Made by a program: the position numbers and the translations under genes. From NCBI RefSeq assembly GCF_001424385.1, contig NZ_LMPO01000009.1, positions 750,520 to 814,519 of the forward strand: a stretch of DNA of 64,000 nucleotides, read 5' to 3'. Positions 1 to 8,533 of this stretch are shown one piece after another. Origin of the DNA: Curtobacterium sp. Leaf183 (GTDB lineage Bacteria > Actinomycetota > Actinomycetes > Actinomycetales > Microbacteriaceae). The notes beneath the pieces were generated by a model, which did not search any database, had not been told where the DNA came from, and worked only from the letters and a program-made list of their open reading frames with translations. Within the stretch, counting starts at the first letter, position 1. Each line of letters starts with the position of its first letter.

Positions 1-1
1 C

Positions 2-156
2 GGCTGCAGCGCAGTTGACGGGGGCATACCCCGGCTGCAGCGCAGCTGACCGGGGCACACCCCGGCTGCAGCGCAGCTGACGCGGGCACACCCCGGCTGC
101 AGCGCAGCTGACCGGGGCTCACCCCGGCCGCCGCGCAGCTGACCGGCGCCCACTCG
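2..156. repeat. 31-bp tandem repeat, five copies
   Basis: Copies begin at 2, 33, 64, 95 and 126, exactly 31 bases apart. Each has the core GGCTGCAGCGCAGCTGAC followed by a G/C-rich GGGGCACACC-type tail; the fifth copy is diverged and a decayed sixth may follow to about 180. Units abut with no unique spacers, so this is not a CRISPR. It lies upstream of the gene at 313; function unknown. Confidence 0.9.
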
Positions 157-233
157 GACCAGAGCGCACCTGAACGCGGGGCATGTCGAGGGCGGCCGTT
201 CCCAGGCCGCCCTCGTACCCTCGTCCTGGCGAC

Positions 234-287
234 CGGACCGAGATCCGGCACCCCGGGACCCGGACCGACATCCGGCACCCCGGCACC
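234..287. repeat. 27-bp direct repeat, two copies
   Basis: Two adjacent 27-base units (234-260 and 261-287) share CGGACCGA, ATCCGGCACCCCGG and a final ACC, with three differences. They sit just ahead of the ribosome binding site of the gene at 313. Confidence 0.8.
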
Positions 288-312
288 GGACCCCGGACGG
301 AAGGACCCGAGC

Positions 313-933
313 ATGCACCGTGTCGGCATCACGCTGGCGTCCGTGTTCGGCGCCGGTATCGTGGCCGTCGGCATCGGCGTGGTCGTGCTGGTCGTCATGG
401 CGGTCCACTCACTGTCCGGCGTGGCCGGCTCGGTGTCGTCCCCGCAGGCCGTCACGTGCCCGGCGGCCGCGTCGAAGACCATCGGCGGGATCGTCGTCCC
501 CGCGGGGCCGGTCGCCGGCTACTGCCAGGACCGGCTGGTGAACGCCGCGTACGTCATCGAGGCCGCGCAGTCCCTCGGCATCGGCCCGCACACGCAGGCC
601 GTCGGGGTGATGACCGCGATCGGCGAGTCCGGGCTGCAGAACCTGGACCACGGTGACGCGGTCGGCCCCGACAGCCGGGGACTGTTCCAGCAGCGGGACA
701 ACGGCGCGTGGGGCACGTACGAGCAGCGCATGGACCCGTACACGGCAGCGTCGATGTTCTACGCGAAGCTCGTGAAGGTCCCCGGGTGGAAGACCATGAC
801 CCCGACGCAGATGGCGCACGCCGTGCAGGTGAACGCCGACCCGGAGCACTACGCGAAGTCCTGGCCGGCGGCGAAGGCCGTGGTCGAGGGCCTGACCGGC
901 CAGGACGTGCCGGACACCGCCCCACAGGGCTGA
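313..933 (+). CDS. Membrane-anchored lysozyme-like (transglycosylase-fold) protein
   Basis: A 206-residue protein. Residues about 10-35 form one strongly hydrophobic segment (signal anchor), so the rest should lie outside the membrane. Residues about 70-195 resemble the lysozyme-like domain found in actinobacterial wall hydrolases: an IGESGLQNL stretch that would hold the catalytic glutamate, then GPDSRGLFQQR and a RMDPYTAASMFY segment. The likely role is cleavage or remodelling of peptidoglycan. The ATG at 313 is preceded by GGAAGGA, a good ribosome binding site. No partner gene such as NlpC/P60 or VirB-like is adjacent, so the conjugation-linked role some relatives have is not supported here. 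Family assignment is from motif recognition only. Confidence 0.75.
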   Translation: MHRVGITLASVFGAGIVAVGIGVVVLVVMAVHSLSGVAGSVSSPQAVTCPAAASKTIGGIVVPAGPVAGYCQDRLVNAAYVIEAAQSLGIGPHTQAVGVMTAIGESGLQNLDHGDAVGPDSRGLFQQRDNGAWGTYEQRMDPYTAASMFYAKLVKVPGWKTMTPTQMAHAVQVNADPEHYAKSWPAAKAVVEGLTGQDVPDTAPQG

Positions 934-1044
934 CCCCGGCGCGCGTCACGCCGGCCCACGCCGCACCGACCCGCGCCGCACCAATCAGCGCCGCTCCGAC
1001 CCGAGCCAGCCGCCGCGCGGCCGCCGCCACGTCAGGCCGACGCG

Positions 1045-1482
1045 TCACGCCGTAGCGGCGGTCACCTCGTCGTCGTCGAGTTCGACCATCGACGCGCCCC
1101 CGTCATGCACGACGACCTGCCCGCGCAGACGCACGTGGTGCTCGTCGAGCACGCACGCCATGGCGTCCACCCACTCCCAGTCCACCGGGCTGAGTCCGCG
1201 CGCACCCGGCCGTTCCCATGCGAGCACGACGTCGGCGGCGTCGACCTGCTCGACGAGGTCGGCGACCAGCGCTCCGAAGTCGTCGACGTGGTCGTCGGGT
1301 TGGTACGGCAGGTCGGCGATCGGCACCACGAGCTGGATCGGCACGCCGCGGGGTGCGAGGAAGAGCACCCAGCACTGCCGGCGCACGGGACGTTCGAGGA
1401 GGGCGACGACGAGGTCCACGACGTCGTCATCGGTACGGACTGCGGTTCGCTCGAGTCGGTCGAGCACATCGGTGTCTGGCAT
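1045..1482 (-). CDS. Hypothetical acidic protein
   Basis: 145 residues, very acidic, no membrane segment or signal peptide. It has alternating hydrophobic strands (QCWVLFLAP, IQLVVPIADLP, ADVVLAWERPG, VRLRGQVVVHDGG) that suggest a small soluble alpha/beta fold with a pair of aspartates in most loops. I recognise no catalytic motif and do not assign a family. The ATG at 1482 fits the codon use; it is separated by about 100 bases from the next minus-strand gene and is convergent with the lysozyme-like gene. Strong third-position GC bias supports that it is a real gene. Confidence 0.7.
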   Translation of the reverse strand: MPDTDVLDRLERTAVRTDDDVVDLVVALLERPVRRQCWVLFLAPRGVPIQLVVPIADLPYQPDDHVDDFGALVADLVEQVDAADVVLAWERPGARGLSPVDWEWVDAMACVLDEHHVRLRGQVVVHDGGASMVELDDDEVTAATA

Positions 1483-1586
1483 GGCTCCAGGCTCGTTCAG
1501 ACCGGCCGCCGACAGGCCGCACGAGCCCGCATCTGTGGACGACGAGACCGCACGGCCTTGCTGTGGAGGAAGGTCCGCAGTCCCGC

Positions 1587-2009
1587 TCAGATCCCGTGCG
1601 TGATCGCGCTGTCCACCAGCAGCAGCGCACCGAAGAACACCACCACCACTGCCACCAACCCGGTCACCGCGACCGGCCAGGCCAGCCGGCGTCGCGTCAG
1701 TCGCAGCACGGAGAAGACGACGGTGAGCGCCAGCACCAGCGCCACGAGCACCGGCCCGGCGTACACCACGACGCCCCCGAGCGTCTCGTCACACCGGTTG
1801 CCCGGCGCGGTGCACGACCCGAAACCGAGCGACAGGAACACGATCCCCCACCCCGCGACGAGCGCGACACCCGCGTCGATGGCGAGCAGCACGATGGTGG
1901 CGACCAGGTCCGCGACGCGACGGCCACCGACCAGGGGGTGACGAGCCCGGCGACCAGGACCCGGACGGTCGGTCGCGGGACGCTCGGACGGCGTCACCGG
2001 CGCGGACAT
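1587..2009 (-). CDS. Small membrane protein, three helices
   Basis: 140 residues from the ATG at 2009. A charged, proline-rich N-terminus (about 30 residues) precedes three predicted membrane helices near residues 35-60, 78-100 and 108-132. A loop with two cysteines (SCTAPGNRCDE) lies between helices one and two and could form an extracytoplasmic disulfide. The start overlaps the stop of the upstream DoxX-like gene by one base (TGATG), so the two are probably translationally coupled. Longer upstream starts exist in the same frame but would run into the DoxX gene. Function not recognised. Confidence 0.7.
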   Translation of the reverse strand: MSAPVTPSERPATDRPGPGRRARHPLVGGRRVADLVATIVLLAIDAGVALVAGWGIVFLSLGFGSCTAPGNRCDETLGGVVVYAGPVLVALVLALTVVFSVLRLTRRRLAWPVAVTGLVAVVVVFFGALLLVDSAITHGI

Positions 2010-2398
2010 CAGGAACGCCGGCGCGTCCCGCCGCGCGTGGACCACAGCGACGCGGCGATCAGGAGCGGCTGTCCGAACAGACGACCGATGCGCTTGGTGT
2101 CCGTGTCCAGGCCGAACGCACTCCGGCGGTTCACCCACTGCGACAGGTTGCCCGGGAACACGGCGACGAAGAACCAGGCCGCGACGTTCCCGACGAGCCG
2201 ACGACGCCGACGACCGGTGAACAGCAGTGCTGACCCGAGACCGATCTCGGCGACCCCGGACGCCAGCACGGTCGCGTCGGTGTCAAGCGGCACGAACTCC
2301 GGCACCTGGGCCTGGAAGTCCTTCCGCGCGAAGGTGAGGTGGCTCGTGCCGGCGAAGACCAGCGCGATCCCGAGCAGGACACGGACGAACGAACGCAT
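2009..2398 (-). CDS. DoxX-like family membrane protein
   Basis: 129 residues. The N-terminus (MRSFVRVLLGIALVFAG) is a typical DoxX-like first helix, followed by the conserved-looking GTSHLTFAR stretch and further helices around residues 45-65, 75-92 and 108-122. DoxX/DoxD-like proteins are four-helix inner-membrane proteins, some linked to redox processes; most are of unknown role. The start at 2398 was chosen because it opens directly into the first helix and has CATGCT six bases upstream. It forms a two-gene unit with the membrane protein downstream. Confidence 0.75.
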   Translation of the reverse strand: MRSFVRVLLGIALVFAGTSHLTFARKDFQAQVPEFVPLDTDATVLASGVAEIGLGSALLFTGRRRRRLVGNVAAWFFVAVFPGNLSQWVNRRSAFGLDTDTKRIGRLFGQPLLIAASLWSTRGGTRRRS

Positions 2399-2492
2399 GC
2401 ACCCAGCATGCCTGGCGAGCGCGCGGCTCGCACGAGGCCCCCGAACACGATGCCCCCTGAACCGGCGTCTGCCGGACATCACAGAGCGTCGG

Positions 2493-2498
2493 TAGGTT
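2493..2498 (+). promoter_or_regulatory. Leaderless-type -10 element (TAGGTT)
   Basis: TAGGTT ends exactly six bases before the ATG at 2505, so transcription should start at or next to that ATG. Confidence 0.5.
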
Positions 2499-2504
2499 CG
2501 GAGC

Positions 2505-2837
2505 ATGGCCGCACGGACCCGTGACCACGAACCCCCGGCGGCTCCCGCGTCCGTCGCGGTGGTGCTCGGCTGCATCGCCCTGTACCTCGGCCTGGTGATC
2601 CCGGCGGAGCAGCTCGCCCAGCACGTGGCGCTCGGCGGGTTCTTCGGCGCCGTCGGGCTGCTGAGCGGCTGGCGGGCCATCGCGATCGGCGGTCGTCGCC
2701 GCGCTGCCCGCCGGTGGGCCTGGGCAGGCATCGTCATCATCGGTGTCGCGTTCGTCGCGATGGCGTACCAACTGGTCTACGTGCTGAGCGGGGGCGCCGT
2801 GCCGCCGCCGTTCTGGTCGCCCTACGCGGCCCCCTGA
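2505..2837 (+). CDS. Small three-helix membrane protein
   Basis: 110 residues. Helices at about 17-36, 40-57 and 72-92, with an arginine-rich cytoplasmic loop (GGRRRAARR) between the second and third helix. No recognised domain. No Shine-Dalgarno sequence precedes the ATG; the -10-like hexamer at 2493 suggests a leaderless mRNA. The stop codon is the first three bases of a repeat unit at 2835. Real by coding bias, function unknown. Confidence 0.65.
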   Translation: MAARTRDHEPPAAPASVAVVLGCIALYLGLVIPAEQLAQHVALGGFFGAVGLLSGWRAIAIGGRRRAARRWAWAGIVIIGVAFVAMAYQLVYVLSGGAVPPPFWSPYAAP

Positions 2838-2906
2838 CGGACCGGAGGTCCGTGGCCCCTGACGGACGGGAGGCCCGTGGCGGCCCGGCACCGGGCCTCC
2901 CGTCCG
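2835..2906. repeat. Double GGAGG-palindrome repeat, probable terminator
   Basis: Two tandem units start TGACGGAC (2835 and 2861). The first contains a small hairpin (CGGACC, GGA, GGTCCG). The second forms a 15-bp perfect stem: CGGACGGGAGGCCCG at 2863-2877 pairs with 2892-2906. No T tract follows. The first unit includes the stop codon of the preceding gene. Related units occur at 55551 and 63858. Confidence 0.75.
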
Positions 2907-2962
2907 CCCCGCGCAGCGGCAACGGCCGCACACACCGCCCGCACAGGGTGCAGAGTGGGCGC

Positions 2963-4378
2963 ATGGCAACGACGCCGCGACCGACCCTGTTCCGCCGCAA
3001 GCCGATCGAGGAGATCGACGACGACACCGGGGGCGAGGGCGGCCTGAAACGGCACCTCGGGCTGTGGCAGCTCACCGCGATCGGCATCGGCGGCATCATC
3101 GGCGCGGGCATCTTCACCCTGGCCGGCACGGTCGCCCACGGGGTGGCCGGACCCGCCGTGCTCATCTCCTTCCTGGTCGCCGGGGTCGCGAGCGCCGCCG
3201 CCGCGCTGTCGTACGCGGAGTTCGCCGGACTGATCCCGAAGGCGGGCAGCGCGTACACGTACGGCTATGCGGTGCTGGGCGAGATCGTCGGGTGGTTCAT
3301 CGGCTGGGACCTGCTGCTCGAGTACACCGCGATCGTGGCGGTGGTCGCGATCGGCATCTCCGGCTACGTCGGCTTCCTGGTCGGGCAGTTCGGCATCGAC
3401 CTGCCCGCCTGGATGCTCGGCGCACCCGGCACGGGCGACGGGCACGTGCTCGACGTGTTCGCGATCCTGCTCTGCCTGCTCACCGCGTTCGTGCTGACCC
3501 GTGGCATCCGGAGTGCCGCCCGGTTCGAGTTCGTCGCCGTCGGGATCAAGGTCGCCCTCGTCGTCCTCATCGTCGTGCTCGGCGTGTTCCACATCAACAG
3601 CGCCAACTACGACCCGTACTTCCCGTTCGGCTTCGGCGGCGTGATGACCGGAGCGGCGACGGTGTTCTTCGCGGTGTTCGGCTACGACGCCATGTCGACC
3701 GCGGCCGAGGAGTCGGTCGACGCGCGCAAGCACATGCCGAAGGCGATCCTGCTGTCCCTGGCCATCTCGATGGTGCTCTACGTCCTGGCCACGATCGTGC
3801 TGACGGGGATGCAGAAGTACACCGAGATCGACCCGGCCTCGGGCTTCTCGTCGGCGTTCGCGTCGGTCGGGCTCGGCGGCGTGGCGAACGTCATCGCGAT
3901 CGGGGCCATCGTCGGCATCGTGACCGTCCTCGTGACCTTCATGCTGGGCGCCTCACGGGTGTGGTTCTCGATGAGCCGCGACGGCCTGATGCCGAAGTGG
4001 TTCGCGAAGACCGATCCGAAGCGCCACGTGCCGACCCGGGTGACCTGGATCCTCGGCATCGCGTCGGCGGTGCTGGCGGGCGTGCTGCCGATCGGCGTGG
4101 TCGCGGAGCTGACGAACATCGGCATTTTGCTCGCGTTCGTCGTCGTGTGCACCGCGGTCATCGTGCTGCGCTACACCCAGCCCGATCTCCCCCGGCAGTT
4201 CAAGCTCCCCTTCATGCCGATCGTGCCGATCGTCGGCGTGATCGCGTCGCTCTGGCTCGTCACGTTCCTGCAGTGGGAGACGTGGGTGCGCTTCGCGGTG
4301 TGGTTCGCGATCGGGCTCGGCGTGTACTTCGGCTACTCACGGAAGCACAGCAAGCTGGCGGTCGAGCAGCAGCGCTAG
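2963..4378 (+). CDS. APC-superfamily amino-acid permease
   Basis: 471 residues with about 12 hydrophobic helices. A soluble N-terminus of some 30 residues ends before the signature first helix containing GIGGIIGAGIFTL, the substrate-binding unwound helix of the APC fold. YAEFAG and SAYTYGY follow, then a long helix series ending in a basic tail (YSRKHSK). These features match the cationic amino acid transporter (CAT/YfnA-like) group of the APC superfamily, which imports amino acids by proton symport. The ATG at 2963 was chosen because upstream in-frame sequence is repeat DNA. The TAG stop overlaps the stop codon of the convergent BLUF gene. Substrate cannot be told from sequence. Confidence 0.85.
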   Translation: MATTPRPTLFRRKPIEEIDDDTGGEGGLKRHLGLWQLTAIGIGGIIGAGIFTLAGTVAHGVAGPAVLISFLVAGVASAAAALSYAEFAGLIPKAGSAYTYGYAVLGEIVGWFIGWDLLLEYTAIVAVVAIGISGYVGFLVGQFGIDLPAWMLGAPGTGDGHVLDVFAILLCLLTAFVLTRGIRSAARFEFVAVGIKVALVVLIVVLGVFHINSANYDPYFPFGFGGVMTGAATVFFAVFGYDAMSTAAEESVDARKHMPKAILLSLAISMVLYVLATIVLTGMQKYTEIDPASGFSSAFASVGLGGVANVIAIGAIVGIVTVLVTFMLGASRVWFSMSRDGLMPKWFAKTDPKRHVPTRVTWILGIASAVLAGVLPIGVVAELTNIGILLAFVVVCTAVIVLRYTQPDLPRQFKLPFMPIVPIVGVIASLWLVTFLQWETWVRFAVWFAIGLGVYFGYSRKHSKLAVEQQR

Positions 4379-4815
4379 CGGCGGTGCTTGCCGCCCGAGG
4401 CCGTCGGGTCCGCCAGCGGGTGGTTCCGGAACCAGCGCAGCAGCTCGCGCGACTTGCTGCGGTCGGCGCTGCTGTCCCCCGACGCGAGGAAGTCGCTGAA
4501 TCCCTCTGGCACGTCCTGCGGCTCCGAGCGGTCGTAGGCCATCGACCACTCCGGGAAGCGGCGGGTGTGCAACGTCTCCTCGACCAGCAGTGCGACGTCA
4601 CCATGCCGCTCGTCCTGGAGGATCCGCGCGTAGGTCGCCATCACGGCGTCGTACGGCCCCTCGAGCAGCTGCATGAACCGTCCGGCGCGGTGCACCAGCA
4701 GCCCGGTCAACCCGTCCGCGGTGTTCCGGGCACGCGCGTGCTCGAGCAGGGCTTCGAGCGCGTCGTCGTCGAACGGTTCCTTCGCGGAGCTCATGTAGAG
4801 CAGTGACTGCAGCAT
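4375..4815 (-). CDS. BLUF-domain blue-light photoreceptor
   Basis: 146 residues. Residues 1-95 are a BLUF domain, which binds FAD and senses blue light. The photoactive residues are all present at the spacing known from AppA: Tyr7, Asn31, Gln49, Trp90 and Met92 (AppA Tyr21, Asn45, Gln63, Trp104, Met106). The segments NTADGLTGLL, GRFMQLLEGP and DERHGDV match the family. The remaining 50 residues are a charged tail with no output domain, so this is a short BLUF protein that should signal by protein contact. It is divergent from the SNF2 gene (96-base gap) and shares its CTAG stop with the convergent permease gene. The ATG at 4815 has a G-rich ribosome binding site. Confidence 0.9.
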   Translation of the reverse strand: MLQSLLYMSSAKEPFDDDALEALLEHARARNTADGLTGLLVHRAGRFMQLLEGPYDAVMATYARILQDERHGDVALLVEETLHTRRFPEWSMAYDRSEPQDVPEGFSDFLASGDSSADRSKSRELLRWFRNHPLADPTASGGKHRR

Positions 4816-4911
4816 GGTCCCCCCACCCTGTCGGACCCGGGCCGCGGGCGACAGCCCCTGTCCGGGTGGGAACGGTCCGCGGGGGTCGGTGGGGCCTGGC
4901 ACGATGGGCGT

Positions 4912-7900
4912 GTGCCAGCCGCCCCGATGATCGACGCCGTCGACGTCATCCGCTTCGTCGGGCCACAGACCTTCGGCCGGGCGCGCGACATCGTCCGCCA
5001 GGGGTTGGTGGAAGCGGCAGTGGTCCACGACGACGGCACCATCACCGCGACCGTGTCCGGCTCGTCCGACGTGCCCTACGACGTCCACGTCGACACCACG
5101 GTCGCGCGCGGTGAGTTCGTCCGCCCGGTGCGCTCCCGCTGCACGTGCCCGATCGGCGGCGAGTGCAAGCACGTCGCCGCGGCACTGCTCACCGTCAACG
5201 CCCGCGCGGTCGCGGCACACGCCGGACCGCGCTCCGAGGCGCCGGCGCCGCCACCACCGGCGGACTGGAGGCACGAGGTCGCCCGCCTCGCCGGCGACAC
5301 CCCGCCGAGTGGTCCGGTCCCGAGCACCACCCCGCTCGGCCTGCAGTTCGAGCTCCGCGACGCGGTCCCCGCACGGATGGCGGCACGGGCGCGCGCGACC
5401 GGTCGGGCGGTCCCCACGGCGTCCCGCTCCGTGCGGCTCGGCGTCCGCCCCGTCACCCGCAGCGACGCGGGCAACTGGGTGCGCGGGCAGCTGACGTGGG
5501 GCACGCTCCCCTACTCGATGAACCGGCTGGGCCTCGGCGCCGAGCAGCACGCCTGGTTCCTGCAGCTCGCGGCCCTGCACCGCGCCGGCGCACTGGCGGG
5601 ACTGCCCGGCGAGAGCGACTGGATCCACCTCGACGACTTCCCGAGCCCGCTGCTGTGGCCGCTGCTGCGACAGGCCCCGGCGCTCGGCATCGCGTTCGTC
5701 ACGGGCAAACGCGAGGGCGGTGCGGCACTCGGCTCCGACGCCCGGGTCCTGCTCGACGTCGCTCGTGCCGACGACGGGCTCGTGATCGGCGCGAGCGCGG
5801 TGTTCGACGGCCGTCCCGTGGTGCACGGTGCCGCGCGGCTCATCGGCGACCACGGCCTGTACGTGTTCCGCGAGTCGCCCGAGTTCCGTGTGGACCTGGC
5901 ACCGACGCCCGAACCCGTCCCCGAGGACCAGCGCCGCATGCTGACCGAGGACGCCCGCATCCACGTGCCCGCGGCCGAGGTCGACGAGTTCCTGGCCGAC
6001 TGGTCCCCGCGGCTGCGCGGCGCACTCGGGCTGGTCAGCTCCGACGGCTCGATCGAGCTGCCGGAGCGGACGCCGCCCGAGCTCGTGCTGACGGTCACGT
6101 TCGAGCCGGCGCGGGCACCCCGCACGGACGACGTCGCCCACGTGCAGTGGCGCTGGCACGTCGACGGACGCAAGGACCCGGTGGCGATGCACGGTCCGCT
6201 CCCCGACCTGACGGGCGTGCGCGCGGCCGACGACGCGACCACGGCACCGGCCGCGGCCGACGACGCGAGCCGCGCCGAGCCTCCCGTCGGTCCGGGGGGT
6301 GGACTGGACTGGTTCGTCGACGGCACCGTCGAGGGGGCCGACGTCGCCGTCCTGGCGAACGAGCTGCTGCCGGCACTGTCCGAGCACGGTGTCCGCGTCG
6401 TGGTGCAGGGTGAGCGGCTGGACTACGAACGGCTGAGCGGACGCCCGCACATACGGGTCACGACCATGCCGTCCGACAAGCACGACTGGTTCGACCTGGG
6501 CATCTTCGTGAGCGTGAACGGCAAGGAGATCCCCTTCACGCCGCTGCTGACCGCGCTCGCCAGTCGGCAGCGCCGGATGAAGCTCGTCGACAACTCGTAC
6601 CTGTCGTTGGGCGACCCGGCGTTTGACCGGCTCAAGGAGCTGATCGAGGAAGCCCGCGAGCAGAACGAGTGGGAGCCGTCGCAGTCGATGGCCGTCACCC
6701 CGCTGCAGGCCGGGCTGTGGTCCGAGTTCGACCAGCTCGCCGACGAGACCGACCACGACGAGCGGTGGCGCTCGATGGCCGCGCGGCTGCTCGACGCCGC
6801 GCCGCCCACCGACGTCGTGGTGCCGGACACCGTGCACGCCGACCTGCGGCCCTACCAGCTGTCCGGGTACGCGTGGCTGTCGTTCCTGGTCGATCACGGG
6901 GTGGGCGGGGTCCTGGCGGACGACATGGGGCTCGGCAAGACGCTGCAGGCGCTCGCGATGATCGCCGCCCGACGCCGAGCGGCACCCGACGAACCGCCGT
7001 TCCTGGTCGTCGCGCCCACCTCGGTCGTCGGCAACTGGGCTGCCGAGGCCACACGCTTCGTCCCGTCCCTGCGCGTCGCGACCATCGAGACCACCTCGCT
7101 GAAGGACCCGTCCCTCGTCGCCCGGGTCGCGGCGGGGGCGGACGTGGTCGTGACCTCGTACGCGCTGCTCCGCCTCGATGCCGCCGCCTACACCGACCTG
7201 CCCTGGTCGGCGCTGCTGCTCGACGAGGCGCAGTTCGTGAAGAACCCGCAGTCGCAGACCCACCGGGTCGCGTCCGAGCTCCGCGCGCCGGTCAAGATCG
7301 CGATCACCGGCACGCCGCTCGAGAACGGTCTCACCGACCTGTGGGCGCTGTTCTCGATCGTCGCGCCCGGGCTGCTGTCGTCGTGGACGCGCTTCGGCGA
7401 CGACTACGTCAAGCCGCTCGCCTCGCCGGACCTGCGCGGCGAGGCCCGCTCCGAGCTGACCGCACGACTGCGGCGGCGCATCCGACCGCTCATGCTGCGT
7501 CGGACGAAGGAGAGCGTCGCGTCGGACCTGCCACCCAAGCAGGAACAGGTCGTGCGTGTCACGCTCGACCCGGCACACCGGCAGGTCTACGAACGCACGC
7601 TCAACCGGGAGCGGCTGAAGGTCCTCGACCTGATCGACGACCTCGACCGCAACCGGATGATCGTCTTCCGGTCGCTCACGCTGCTGCGCATGCTCGCGCT
7701 CTCCCCCGCGTTGGTCTCGTCGGCGTCGCCGGACGACCACGACATCCCGTCCGCCAAGCTCGACCTGCTGCTCGACGAGCTCGAACAGCTCGCCGCCGAA
7801 GGGCGTCGGGCGCTGGTGTTCAGCCAGTTCACGTCCTTCCTGCGCATGGTGGCCGCGGCACTCGACGAACGGGGCATCGGGTACGACTACCTCGACGGGT

Positions 7901-8253
7901 CGACGCGGGGCCGCACCAAGGTCATCGACCGCTTCCGGAACGGCACCGCGCCGGCGTTCCTCATCTCGCTCAAGGCCGGCGGCTTCGGGCTGACCCTGAC
8001 CGAGGCGGACACCGTCTTCGTGCTCGACCCCTGGTGGAACCCCGCTGCCGAGTCCCAGGCCGTCGACCGCACACACCGCATCGGACAGACCCGCTCGGTC
8101 AACGTCAACCGGCTCATCGCCGAGGACACCATCGAAGAGAAGGTGCTCGCACTCGCGGCCCGCAAGGCGCAGCTGTTCGCCACGATGATCGACGACGACG
8201 CGCTGTTCGCGGACGACCTGTCGGCGGACGACATCCGGTCGCTGCTCGACTGA
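4912..8253 (+). CDS. SWIM zinc-finger SNF2-family DNA-dependent ATPase
   Basis: 1113 residues. An N-terminal SWIM zinc finger is clear: Cys77, Cys79, Cys85, His87 in CTCPIGGECKH. A long middle region of unknown structure follows. The C-terminal half is a SNF2/SWI2 motor: Walker A DDMGLGKT, the DEAQ box (LLLDEAQFVKN), GTPLENGLTDLW, and the C-lobe signature GGFGLTLTEAD with DPWWNPAAESQA and HRIGQTR. Such proteins translocate on duplex DNA and remodel bound proteins; bacterial members (RapA/HepA relatives) have transcription or repair roles. The start is a GTG with CACGAT six bases before it; ATG at 4927 is an alternative. It is divergent from the BLUF gene. Confidence 0.88.
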   Translation: MPAAPMIDAVDVIRFVGPQTFGRARDIVRQGLVEAAVVHDDGTITATVSGSSDVPYDVHVDTTVARGEFVRPVRSRCTCPIGGECKHVAAALLTVNARAVAAHAGPRSEAPAPPPPADWRHEVARLAGDTPPSGPVPSTTPLGLQFELRDAVPARMAARARATGRAVPTASRSVRLGVRPVTRSDAGNWVRGQLTWGTLPYSMNRLGLGAEQHAWFLQLAALHRAGALAGLPGESDWIHLDDFPSPLLWPLLRQAPALGIAFVTGKREGGAALGSDARVLLDVARADDGLVIGASAVFDGRPVVHGAARLIGDHGLYVFRESPEFRVDLAPTPEPVPEDQRRMLTEDARIHVPAAEVDEFLADWSPRLRGALGLVSSDGSIELPERTPPELVLTVTFEPARAPRTDDVAHVQWRWHVDGRKDPVAMHGPLPDLTGVRAADDATTAPAAADDASRAEPPVGPGGGLDWFVDGTVEGADVAVLANELLPALSEHGVRVVVQGERLDYERLSGRPHIRVTTMPSDKHDWFDLGIFVSVNGKEIPFTPLLTALASRQRRMKLVDNSYLSLGDPAFDRLKELIEEAREQNEWEPSQSMAVTPLQAGLWSEFDQLADETDHDERWRSMAARLLDAAPPTDVVVPDTVHADLRPYQLSGYAWLSFLVDHGVGGVLADDMGLGKTLQALAMIAARRRAAPDEPPFLVVAPTSVVGNWAAEATRFVPSLRVATIETTSLKDPSLVARVAAGADVVVTSYALLRLDAAAYTDLPWSALLLDEAQFVKNPQSQTHRVASELRAPVKIAITGTPLENGLTDLWALFSIVAPGLLSSWTRFGDDYVKPLASPDLRGEARSELTARLRRRIRPLMLRRTKESVASDLPPKQEQVVRVTLDPAHRQVYERTLNRERLKVLDLIDDLDRNRMIVFRSLTLLRMLALSPALVSSASPDDHDIPSAKLDLLLDELEQLAAEGRRALVFSQFTSFLRMVAAALDERGIGYDYLDGSTRGRTKVIDRFRNGTAPAFLISLKAGGFGLTLTEADTVFVLDPWWNPAAESQAVDRTHRIGQTRSVNVNRLIAEDTIEEKVLALAARKAQLFATMIDDDALFADDLSADDIRSLLD

Positions 8254-8268
8254 GCGCCGGCGCGACAT

Positions 8269-8291
8269 ACGACATCTGGAGAGCTTGTCGT
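8269..8291. promoter_or_regulatory. Inverted repeat upstream of PIN toxin pair
   Basis: ACGACA (8269-8274) and TGTCGT (8286-8291) are perfect 6-bp arms with an 11-base spacer, 18 bases upstream of the -10-like hexamer of the toxin-antitoxin-like pair. An autoregulatory operator is plausible; arms this short occur by chance. Confidence 0.3.
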
Positions 8292-8308
8292 TCGAGACCG
8301 AGCGCTCG

Positions 8309-8314
8309 TAGCGT
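8309..8314 (+). promoter_or_regulatory. Leaderless-type -10 element (TAGCGT)
   Basis: TAGCGT ends six bases before the ATG at 8321; no Shine-Dalgarno sequence lies between them. Confidence 0.5.
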
Positions 8315-8320
8315 CGGTGT

Positions 8321-8533
8321 ATGACCTTGCTCGACGATGCCCCGCTGACCGACCCACCCGACCTCGACCTCGACCTCGACATGGCGGATCCCGGCCCGCT
8401 CATGCGCGCAGAGAACGGGATGTCCGCGACGATCCGGCTCAGCAACGGCCAGGTCGTCACGCTCAACGGCATCACGCGTGGCATGTACTACCCGCCGAAC
8501 TACCTGCAAGACCTCCGGGCGGGACGGCTGTGA
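8321..8533 (+). CDS. Putative antitoxin partner of PIN toxin
   Basis: 70 residues, acidic N-terminus (repeated Asp-Leu) and a C-terminal half with ATIRLSNGQVVTLNG and YYPPNYLQDL. It overlaps the PIN gene by four bases (GTGA), the usual arrangement for a VapB-like antitoxin followed by its toxin. I do not recognise a ribbon-helix-helix or AbrB domain, so the antitoxin role rests on position and size only. Confidence 0.6.
   Translation: MTLLDDAPLTDPPDLDLDLDMADPGPLMRAENGMSATIRLSNGQVVTLNGITRGMYYPPNYLQDLRAGRL

Noticed and set aside
1..180. CRISPR array
   Set aside because: The 31-bp units abut directly; there are no unique spacers, and no cas genes.
4375..8484. A 1369-codon minus-strand open frame across the SNF2 gene
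   Set aside because: It is antisense to a clear SNF2 ATPase; only its last 146 codons (BLUF) show a real protein. GC-rich DNA leaves long antisense frames open.
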